Shown here one piece after another: positions 6,938 to 11,691 of a DNA stretch of 11,691 nucleotides (positions within the stretch are counted from its first letter, which is position 1; every line of letters begins with the position of its first letter). The translations under genes were made by a program, and so were the position numbers. The stretch spans positions 1 to 11,691 of the forward strand of contig DATCGY010000092.1 of NCBI GenBank assembly GCA_036508635.1, given 5' to 3'. This DNA is from FEN-727 sp036508635. Its GTDB lineage: Bacteria > Actinomycetota > Geothermincolia > Fen-727 > Anoxymicrobiaceae. A model generated the notes under the pieces. That model was not told the origin of the DNA and made no database searches. It saw only the letters and a list, made by a program, of their open reading frames with translations.

Positions 6938-7585
6938 TTGATACCCGCTGAAAGAATCAAGCTTGGCGTTCTGGCATCCGGAAGCGGAACCAACCTTGAG
7001 GCTATCGCCCAGGCAATAGAAAGTGGCGGCGTCCCAGCGAGTATCGTTGTGCTGCTCAGCGATAACAGCGAGGCGTTCGCGCTCGAGCGCGCCCGGCGCA
7101 GGGGAATCCCGACCCGCGTCGTTGAGCTGAAAGACTTGAGCGACCGCGCCGCGTTCGACCATGCCGTGCTGGAGGCGCTCTTGGAAGCCGGGGTCGAGCT
7201 CATCGTCCTGGCCGGATACATGAAGCTGGTCGGCAACGAGATAATCGAAGCATACCGGGGGCGCATCATGAACATCCATCCGGCGCTGCTTCCCTCGTTC
7301 CCCGGCGAGCACGGTGTTCGTGACGCCCTGGAGCACGGGGTCAAGGTGAGCGGCGTAACCGTTCACTTCGTGGATGAGGGCCTGGACACCGGCCCCATAA
7401 TAATTCAGGAAGCAGTCCCGGTCGAAGAGGAAGATGACGAGGCATCGCTCCACAACCGCATCCACCTCGCGGAGTACAGGGTTTACCCTCAGGCTATCAG
7501 GCTCTTTGCCGAGGGCAGGTTGGTGGTGGAAGGCGGAAAAGTAAAAGTGCTCCCGGCAGGTGAGGCTGTAAGAGATGCCGGGTAA
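6938..7585 (+). CDS. purN: Phosphoribosylglycinamide formyltransferase PurN
   Basis: PurN formylates GAR to FGAR with 10-formyl-tetrahydrofolate. The 215-residue product shows VLASGSGTNLEAI (11-23) for phosphate binding, the catalytic Asn 112 and His 114 in MNIHPALLPSFPG, and GVTVHFVDEGLDTGPII with Asp 150, matching the classical Asn-His-Asp set with a 6-residue offset from E. coli. The family-length start is TTG 6938 with a modest GGAG (6927-6930) at 7 nt. A stronger Shine-Dalgarno, GGGGAGGAG (6910-6918), instead serves ATG 6925 in another frame. That codon opens an 8-residue ORF (MEMAIDTR) ending at 6951 inside purN, so purN may be translated by coupling to this leader. The gene follows purM by 83 nt. 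Function is certain; the start is less so. Confidence 0.94.
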   Translation: MIPAERIKLGVLASGSGTNLEAIAQAIESGGVPASIVVLLSDNSEAFALERARRRGIPTRVVELKDLSDRAAFDHAVLEALLEAGVELIVLAGYMKLVGNEIIEAYRGRIMNIHPALLPSFPGEHGVRDALEHGVKVSGVTVHFVDEGLDTGPIIIQEAVPVEEEDDEASLHNRIHLAEYRVYPQAIRLFAEGRLVVEGGKVKVLPAGEAVRDAG

Positions 7586-7668
7586 AGGATACGGAATCAC
7601 GGTCGGCGGCCATATGGGCGCCGGTGGTGCCGCCAAGTAGCAGGCATAAACCGGAAAGGAGAGGTCGG

Positions 7669-9234
7669 ATGCCCAAGGTAAAGCGGGCGCTCATAAGCGT
7701 TTCTGACAAGACCGACGTTGTCTGGCTGGCGAAAGAGCTCGAGTCGATGGGGGTAGAGCTAATCTCGACCGGAGGCACGTACAAGCTATTGAGCCAGGAG
7801 GATATTTCTGTGACCCCGGTCGCCGAGGTGACAGGGTTTCCGGAGATGTTGGACGGACGCGTAAAGACGCTGCACCCGAAGATCCACGGGGGCATCCTGG
7901 CGGACAGGAGTAAGCCCGAACACCTGCGCCAGCTCGACTACCAGAAGATCGGGGAGATCGACCTCGTAGTGGTAAACCTGTACCCGTTCGCGCAGACGAT
8001 AGCCAAGCCGGGAGTTACCCGTGAAGAAGCCATCGAGAACATCGACATCGGAGGGCCCACGATGGTTCGCGCCGCCGCAAAAAACCATGCCCACGTGGCT
8101 ATCGTGGTCAACCCGGCGCGTTACAAGTCCGTTGTCGAGGAGATGAAGGCACACGGTGGCGTAGTGAGCGACGAGACCTGCCGCGAACTGGCAACCGAGG
8201 CGTTTACCCACACCGCCGAGTACGATTCGATGATCAGCGCTTACCTGACGGGCAAACAGCCGAAGGCCGAGCAGGGTGAGTTCCCGGACACCCTGTCCCT
8301 CGCTTTCAAGAAAGTGTCCGGCCTCAGGTACGGAGAGAATCCGCACCAGGGCGCCGCGCTGTACGCCGAGATGGCCCCGCTCGGGCCGTCGCTGGCAACC
8401 GCACCCCAGATAGCGGGCCCGGCGCTCTCGTTCAATAACATCCTCGACGGCGAGGCGGCCTGGCAATGCGTGCTGGAGTTCGACGAGCCGGCTTGCGTGA
8501 TCATCAAGCACAGCAACCCCTGCGGGGCGGCCGTGGCGGCCCATGGCGCAGAGGCTTACAAAAAGGCGTTCGACTGCGACCCGGTCTCGGCTTACGGATC
8601 CGTCATCGCCTTCAACGAAGCGATCGACGCGAGTTGTGCCGAGGTTATGCTCGATAACTTCATCGAGCTGCTGCTGGCGCCCAGGTTCGAGCCCGAGGCT
8701 CTAGACATACTGTCGAAGAAAAAGGACCTGCGGATAATAGAGATCGGGGGGACCGGCGAGACAGGCGAGCCGTACTCCGGAAAGGATTACAGGCGCGTCC
8801 ATGGCGGCCTGCTCGTCCAGGAGTACGACACCGACCCTAACGACAGGGACAACTGGAAGGTGGTCTCAACCGCGTCTCCGACAGATGAGCAGTGGGACGA
8901 CCTCGTTTTCGCGTGGAAGATAGCCAGGCACGTCAAGTCGAATGCGATCGTTCTGGCAAAGGGCAGGGCGACCGTCGGAGTTGGAGCCGGCCAGATGAGC
9001 AGGGTGGACTCGGCCTCGATCGCGGTGGAGAAGGCGGGCAAGAAAGCGTCGGGTTGCTCGGTGGCATCGGACGCGTTTTTCCCATTTCCCGACGCGGTCG
9101 AAAAAGTGGTCGAGGCGGGCGCAAAAGCCATCATAGAGCCGGGGGGGTCAAAGCGCGACGATGAAGCGCTTGCCGTCTGTGAGAAGAGCGGCGTGGCCAT
9201 GGTGTTTACGGGCATGCGTCACTTCCGTCATTGA
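7669..9234 (+). CDS. purH: Bifunctional AICAR transformylase / IMP cyclohydrolase PurH
   Basis: PurH performs the last two steps to IMP. The 521-residue product is full length. The N-terminal cyclohydrolase domain (about 1-195, MGS-like fold) has RALISVSDKTDVVWLAKEL, STGGTYKLL and DGRVKTLHPKIHGGIL. The C-terminal transformylase domain has LRYGENPHQGAALYAE (219-234), the catalytic Lys 280-His 281 in IIKHSNPCGAAVA, SNAIVLAKG, VGVGAGQMSRVDS and the standard ending VFTGMRHFRH. ATG 7669 is preceded by AAAGGAG (7655-7661) at 7 nt; an upstream in-frame GTG at 7624 is rejected because it would add 15 unrelated residues. The 83-nt gap after purN holds a short imperfect GC hairpin (GGCGCC 7617-7622 with GGTGCC 7626-7631). 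It is the last gene of the purine run, and no clear terminator follows before the RCK_C stump. Confidence 0.97.
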   Translation: MPKVKRALISVSDKTDVVWLAKELESMGVELISTGGTYKLLSQEDISVTPVAEVTGFPEMLDGRVKTLHPKIHGGILADRSKPEHLRQLDYQKIGEIDLVVVNLYPFAQTIAKPGVTREEAIENIDIGGPTMVRAAAKNHAHVAIVVNPARYKSVVEEMKAHGGVVSDETCRELATEAFTHTAEYDSMISAYLTGKQPKAEQGEFPDTLSLAFKKVSGLRYGENPHQGAALYAEMAPLGPSLATAPQIAGPALSFNNILDGEAAWQCVLEFDEPACVIIKHSNPCGAAVAAHGAEAYKKAFDCDPVSAYGSVIAFNEAIDASCAEVMLDNFIELLLAPRFEPEALDILSKKKDLRIIEIGGTGETGEPYSGKDYRRVHGGLLVQEYDTDPNDRDNWKVVSTASPTDEQWDDLVFAWKIARHVKSNAIVLAKGRATVGVGAGQMSRVDSASIAVEKAGKKASGCSVASDAFFPFPDAVEKVVEAGAKAIIEPGGSKRDDEALAVCEKSGVAMVFTGMRHFRH

Positions 9235-9429
9235 GCCGCAAGCGCCCTTGGCAAGAGCCTCTCCGAGCTCACACTGCCCCCGGACACCCTGATAGTCACC
9301 GTCGTTCGCGAGGACGCGTTGATGATTCCCAGGGCGGATACCGTTCTTCAGCCCAAGGACAGGATCCTGGCCATCACGGACGTGCGGCACCAGGCAACCC
9401 TGAAGGATCTTCTCGGTAACCCCGGCTAG
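9235..9429 (+). pseudogene. RCK_C (TrkA C-terminal) domain fragment without a start codon, in frame behind purH
   Basis: The 64 codons after the purH TGA stay open in the same frame until TAG at 9427-9429. They read as an intact RCK_C domain: GKSLSELTLPPD, LIVTVVRED, LMIPRADTVLQPKDRILAI, then a short helix ending in LLGNPG. RCK_C domains sit at the C-terminus of TrkA-type K+ uptake regulators, some ClC and Na+/H+ transporters, and other channels, and several bind c-di-AMP. No ATG, GTG or TTG precedes the domain core in frame and there is no ribosome binding site, so the N-terminal part of the parent gene is missing. The lack of stops and the ordinary codon use suggest a recent loss or some remaining selection. 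The likeliest reading is a deletion joining the purH end to the 3' end of a former downstream trkA-like gene. An assembly junction or read-through of the purH stop are less likely alternatives. Confidence 0.72.
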
Positions 9430-9456
9430 CTGTCTTATGGTCTTCGCTCGGGCTTC

Positions 9457-9663
9457 CTACCCGAGGTATTTGAAGGAGATCTTGACACGGGCGCGGTACG
9501 CCGCGACCTTCCCGTCCTCGATCTTCATGTCCAGGCTCGAGACCTCCGCGATCCTCAACTCCTGAAGCGACTCGGATGCTTTCTCGACCGCATTTTTCGC
9601 TGCTTCTTCCCAGGATGTGTCACTGGTGCCGACGAGTTCGATGACCTTGTAGACGCTGTCCAT
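9457..9663 (-). CDS. Dodecin family flavin-binding protein
   Basis: The 68-residue product matches dodecin, a small protein that assembles into hollow dodecamers and stores or buffers flavins (or CoA in some forms). It begins with VYKVIELVGTS, followed by SWEEAAKNAVEKASESLQEL (the amphipathic helix), then VSSLDMKIEDGKV and ARVKISFKYLG (the two beta strands). The usual length is 65-75 residues, so it is complete. ATG is at 9661-9663, and the minus-strand Shine-Dalgarno AAGGAAGGGG (plus positions 9670-9679) lies 6 nt upstream. It is convergent with the purine operon and separated from the RCK_C stump by 27 nt; an unremarkable 6-bp inverted repeat (9447-9465) overlaps its stop. The aromatic stacking residue of archaeal and halophile dodecins appears to be replaced, with Trp at residue 18 in the helix. 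Confidence 0.9.
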   Translation of the reverse strand: MDSVYKVIELVGTSDTSWEEAAKNAVEKASESLQELRIAEVSSLDMKIEDGKVAAYRARVKISFKYLG

Positions 9664-9706
9664 TACAAGCCCCTTCCTTTTTAGTTGCCACTCTACCGCT
9701 TTAGAT

Positions 9707-9715
9707 ATTCTATCA
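9707..9715 (-). promoter_or_regulatory. Putative extended -10 promoter of the dodecin gene
   Basis: On the minus strand this reads TGATAGAAT, a TGn extended -10 with one mismatch to TATAAT. It lies about 44 nt upstream of the dodecin start, giving a leader of roughly 35-40 nt that includes the ribosome binding site. No -35 hexamer is apparent at the normal spacing. The rest of 9664-9770 shows nothing else I can support. Confidence 0.4.
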
Positions 9716-9772
9716 CCATCTCCTCCCCTCGCCCCGCACTTCAGGAGAATAGGAAGGGGCCGGGATAGAAAG

Positions 9773-9798
9773 AAGCGGGCGCCTTGCGGCGCCCGCTT
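9773..9798 (-). terminator. Strong intrinsic terminator downstream of the DUF3068 gene
   Basis: AAGCGGGCGCC (9773-9783), loop TTGC, GGCGCCCGCTT (9788-9798) form a perfect 11-bp stem. On the minus strand the loop is GCAA, a stable GNRA tetraloop, and the stem runs into TTCTTTCTATC, a usable U-tract. It lies 24 nt past the stop of the minus-strand DUF3068 gene and before the dodecin promoter, so it ends that transcript and separates the two genes. In the plus direction the tail (TTTGCCCTTTG) is weaker, but some bidirectional action is possible. Confidence 0.85.
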
Positions 9799-9822
9799 TG
9801 CCCTTTGATCAATTGACTGTTC

Positions 9823-10818
9823 TTACGCGGCTGCCTTCTCCTTCGGCTTGCGGAGGTACAGTATCAGCCCGATTATCAGGATTATCAGACCGATAATCAG
9901 TAGCGCAATCGGGATATATATCTCGACCGCGTCGAGCAGCTTGTAGTTCTTGGCCGTGTCGTCGAGCACTTGTTTGACATTTTCCGGAGTCTGCGCGTAG
10001 TCGAGAGAGGCAAGCTTTATGTTGCCCATGCCGAGGGCCGACGCGTCGACGGAATAAGACTCGTTGTACTTTGGAAGGTCGATAACGCTTCCCGCCTTCT
10101 GGTCGACGATGACCGTGGCAGTTATTGATTTGATGTAGTCGATCGGGTACTGCTGCGTGTCGTTGAAAGAAGCGGTTGGGTTATTGATCAGGGTTTTTAT
10201 CTGGGAGCCGGGGACCGTTGCGGGCAGACCCAGCGGCGGAGTCTTGGTCTTGTCGGAACCTGTCGCCTTGAACACGACAACCGGGACGTCTTTATACTTG
10301 AAGCCACTCATTTTGTCCGTCTTCACTAATATGAGGTTGGTTGCGGTCTCCGTATCGTCGTCCCAGAACGGGAAGACCCCGTTCTTGTTAACGAAGAATC
10401 CAAGGGTTATCGAGTAGCCCCTGCGATTAGTGAGGTTGGCCTGGCTACTCGTGACGTTCTTCGCCGTCTTGCGGTCGAGAGCGAAGTACTTGGTGTAGTT
10501 GACGAAATCCTTGCCGCCCGGGCCTTTGGCGACGGCGGTTTCCTTGATGACTGCCGTGCTGCCGTTGCTCTTGGCTTTGTCGCTCGCGTCAACGCGAGTG
10601 ATCGTCAGGGGAATCTTGACAGGCGTGTCCGGGGGAAGCGGAGCCAAAGTGCTCGGGTCGATATAGAGGGACAGCGTGCCCTCGTATACCGACGTGACAT
10701 CGAGGGTGTCGGGGAGTTTCACGACCTGTGGCGCCACGGCCCACTTCCACACCGGTGCAAGAACCACGATGATAACGCCGATGATGACCAAAACCAGGCC
10801 CGCTCTAGAACGCTTCAC
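9823..10818 (-). CDS. DUF3068 / PorA-family membrane-anchored extracytoplasmic protein
   Basis: The 331-residue product has the DUF3068 layout. A short basic N-terminus (MKRSR) precedes a transmembrane segment at about 6-25 (AGLVLVIIGVIIVVLAPVWK). A ~270-residue external domain follows, starting VVKLPDTLDVTSVYEGTLSL and containing FFVNKNGVFPFWDDDTETA (compare the family's PFGTxKxxYxYWD region). A second transmembrane segment lies at about 300-322 (IYIPIALLIIGLIILIIGLI), followed by a basic tail (RKPKEKAAA). Some annotators call the family porin PorA; the two single-span anchors here argue more for a bitopic or hairpin-anchored envelope protein, and its function is unknown. The start is GTG at 10816-10818 with AGGAGG (plus 10824-10829) 5 nt upstream. 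It has its own promoter, a long leader and a strong terminator, so it is probably monocistronic. The second transmembrane segment is encoded partly by a short near-tandem GATTATCAG repeat. Confidence 0.82.
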   Translation of the reverse strand: MKRSRAGLVLVIIGVIIVVLAPVWKWAVAPQVVKLPDTLDVTSVYEGTLSLYIDPSTLAPLPPDTPVKIPLTITRVDASDKAKSNGSTAVIKETAVAKGPGGKDFVNYTKYFALDRKTAKNVTSSQANLTNRRGYSITLGFFVNKNGVFPFWDDDTETATNLILVKTDKMSGFKYKDVPVVVFKATGSDKTKTPPLGLPATVPGSQIKTLINNPTASFNDTQQYPIDYIKSITATVIVDQKAGSVIDLPKYNESYSVDASALGMGNIKLASLDYAQTPENVKQVLDDTAKNYKLLDAVEIYIPIALLIIGLIILIIGLILYLRKPKEKAAA

Positions 10819-10995
10819 TTTAACCTCCTATAGCCGCGCCAACCGCTTTGCTCCGAGTACCGAAAAGACAAACCAACAAACAATCCTAAATAACTTTTCC
10901 GTGCGGCGAGCTTACTTCCTTCACAGATCGATGTGCTAGGGAGTACATTTCTGGCACCCTCCCGATTCAGGCGCCTGTCGGAGGCCACTAATAAT
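10819..10995 (-). promoter_or_regulatory. Long 5' leader of the DUF3068 gene with competing hairpins
   Basis: Between the predicted promoter and the GTG start lies a ~175-nt untranslated stretch. CTCCC at 10959-10963 can pair either with GGGAG at 10939-10943 or, as part of an interrupted hairpin (CCGA 10962-10965 with TCGG 10978-10981, inner CAG/CTG, loop GCGC), with the GC-rich segment ending at 10983. The two pairings exclude each other. A T-rich minus-strand segment follows (around 10864-10895), then the ribosome binding site. I do not recognise any known riboswitch class; the GEMM, ydaO, cobalamin and SAM signatures I looked for are absent. Regulation by this leader is inference. Confidence 0.35.
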
Positions 10996-11001
10996 GACCG
11001 T

Positions 11002-11010
11002 ATTATATCA
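11002..11010 (-). promoter_or_regulatory. Extended -10 promoter of the DUF3068 gene
   Basis: The minus strand reads TGATATAAT, a perfect TGn extended -10 identical to the element in front of moaD. The local sequence is AT-rich against a GC-rich background and points toward the DUF3068 gene, with transcription starting near 10995. No -35 hexamer is seen at 16-18 nt spacing. Confidence 0.6.
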
Positions 11011-11019
11011 CGACAAAGG

Positions 11020-11127
11020 CTAAAACCGGCATTCCATGCACTCCTTCAGTTTTTCGGCCGTTGACGTGCCAGACATTAGCCTCGGCAGTATCAGACCTCG
11101 AAAACTGGTTTGCTTCGCTTTTGCCAT
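11020..11127 (-). CDS. Possible small 35-aa protein of unknown function
   Basis: ATG at 11125-11127 opens a 35-codon frame ending at TAG (11020-11022). The product begins MAKAKQTSFRGLILPRLMSG and ends AEKLKECMECRF: basic N-terminal half, amphipathic C-terminal half, and two cysteines (CMEC). There is no convincing ribosome binding site, the region is poorer in G+C than the neighbouring genes, and I recognise no family. It ends about 10 nt before the DUF3068 promoter. It may be a chance ORF or a degraded fragment. Confidence 0.18.
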   Translation of the reverse strand: MAKAKQTSFRGLILPRLMSGTSTAEKLKECMECRF

Positions 11128-11310
11128 TAGATGTTCATCAGTTCAATGTATAGCAGTTGGACAGCTACGGTTAGGTCTGACCCATGTCTTAGGCTGTATG
11201 TAGAGCAGGACGGCACTTCCTACGAGCGTGAGGGGCACCACGCTCCACGAGATGGTAGCGCTTCAGTAGCTCGACGCGGGAACTCGTATCGTCCACTCCG
11301 AGGCCTCGTC
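11128..11310. other. Gene-free spacer after the surface protein, with a transmembrane-like in-frame trace
   Basis: No supported gene lies here. On the minus strand, in the frame of the surface protein and beyond its TGA stop, 15 open codons are followed by TGA at 11263-11265. Then 39 open codons encode a hydrophobic segment (WSVVPLTLVGSAVLLYI) with a basic tail (QPKTWVRPNR), ending at TGA 11143-11145. A 7-bp inverted repeat (GAGCGTG 11224-11230 with CACGCTC 11239-11245) lies inside it, with no U-tract. The trace could be a decayed C-terminal membrane anchor or chance. Confidence 0.25.
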
Positions 11311-11691
11311 TCACTGCGCAAGGACAAAACCTGGAGCATTGTGACCGCCCGACCAAGTTCCGTTGAAGTCAAAGTACTCGGGACGCTCCGCGACAAGAGG
11401 CTCGCTCGAATCCACGAGAATCGATACGTCGCTCTCAGCCTGGACCTGCGTCGAAACATCGATAGTCGTTCGGCTCAAGGGAGCCAGTTCATACTCGATC
11501 TCCTCCGTCTTGCCGGAAGCAAGCATGTAGATGAGCCGCGTGTATGCTACATTGCCCGAGGTGTTGAGAAGGCAGATGTATTCGTTAAAGCCTGAACGCG
11601 TCGTCCCCTCGGCGAAGAACAACCGCTTTGACGCCGAGTGAACCCCGATCGAGTCGTGTCCACCGTCCCATTGAGTCCTGTAGTTGAAATA
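11311..11691 (-). CDS. C-terminal end of a large surface protein with ~105-residue FAEGTTR/WxGGH repeats (5' end outside window)
   Basis: The minus-strand frame is open from the window edge to TGA at 11311-11313, giving 126 visible residues. They contain the end of one repeat (YFNYRTQWDGGHDSIG, 1-16), then a full unit: LFFAEGTTRSGFNEYICLLN (24-43), RLIYMLASGKTEEIEYELAP, SRTTIDV, SDVSILVDSSEPLVAERPEY and YFDFNGTWSGGHNAPGF (106-122). The two YF...W.GGH signatures are 105 residues apart, which is the repeat period. From memory, such units (DUF5719-like beta-rich repeats) occur in multiple copies in secreted proteins of anaerobic Actinobacteria, often together with enzymatic or adhesive domains. 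The protein ends four residues after the last repeat (VLAQ), with no LPxTG motif, basic tail or transmembrane helix. A TTG at 11620-11622 is only an internal codon, since the frame stays open upstream. A role on the cell surface is likely; the exact role is unknown. Confidence 0.78.
   Translation of the reverse strand, partial: YFNYRTQWDGGHDSIGVHSASKRLFFAEGTTRSGFNEYICLLNTSGNVAYTRLIYMLASGKTEEIEYELAPLSRTTIDVSTQVQAESDVSILVDSSEPLVAERPEYFDFNGTWSGGHNAPGFVLAQ

Noticed and set aside
9447..9465. 6-bp inverted repeat CTCGGG/CCCGAG between the convergent genes, as a bidirectional terminator
   Set aside because: It has a 7-nt loop and no U-tract on either side, and it overlaps the dodecin stop codon; too weak to call.
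11165..11185. GGTCTGACC palindrome as a REP/RAYT-type repeat
   Set aside because: There is only one short copy, with no paired inverted copy or transposase nearby.
11131..11595. Plus-strand ORF of 154 codons at the right end
   Set aside because: Most of it is antisense to the surface repeat protein, no ribosome binding site is seen, and its translation matches nothing recognisable.

Overview
The window (about 60% G+C by eye) is a chromosomal stretch from an uncultured-looking, probably anaerobic actinobacterium. Three features suggest this: a DUF3068/PorA-type membrane protein, otherwise known mainly from Actinobacteria; the end of a surface protein built of ~105-residue repeats with FAEGTTR and WxGGH signatures, a type I associate with deep-branching anaerobic Actinomycetota; and molybdenum/tungsten cofactor genes of the formate-dehydrogenase kind. 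The lineage is inferred from family memory, not from a search.

Layout. (1) Positions 1-1586, + strand: the 3' end of fdhD, then a composite mobA reading frame that overlaps the fdhD stop codon. It joins a MobA guanylyltransferase domain to an unrecognised ~130-residue domain and a small C-terminal domain ending in CQLGCF. Two good internal ribosome binding sites with ATG codons lie exactly at the two domain borders. (2) Positions 1671-9234, + strand: an extended -10 promoter leads into moaD and then purL-purF-purM-purN-purH, most of the second half of de novo purine synthesis (FGAR to IMP). purL is the small type that needs PurS and PurQ, which are not in the window. A GC-rich hairpin between purM and purN covers a strong Shine-Dalgarno sequence, and purN itself appears to start at TTG. 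(3) Positions 9235-9429: directly after the purH stop, in the same frame, lies an open 64-codon stretch encoding a complete RCK_C (TrkA C-terminal) domain with no start codon. It looks like the stump of a lost K+ transport or channel regulator gene. (4) Positions 9457-10818, - strand: dodecin and the DUF3068 protein, separated by a strong intrinsic terminator. The DUF3068 gene has a promoter and a ~180-nt leader containing competing hairpins. (5) Positions 10819-11310: largely gene-free, with only weak small-ORF and transmembrane-like traces. (6) Positions 11311-11691, - strand: the C-terminal end of the surface repeat protein, cut by the window edge.

How it fits together: the left part matures Mo/W enzymes (FdhD sulfurates the cofactor, MobA adds GMP, MoaD carries the dithiolene sulfur). 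The middle makes IMP, the precursor of the GTP from which the cofactor is built. The right part is cell-envelope material. I see no complete mobile element, CRISPR array, tRNA or rRNA. The most unusual points are the internal translation starts in the mobA fusion, the promoterless RCK_C stump behind purH, and the hairpin-gated start region of purN.
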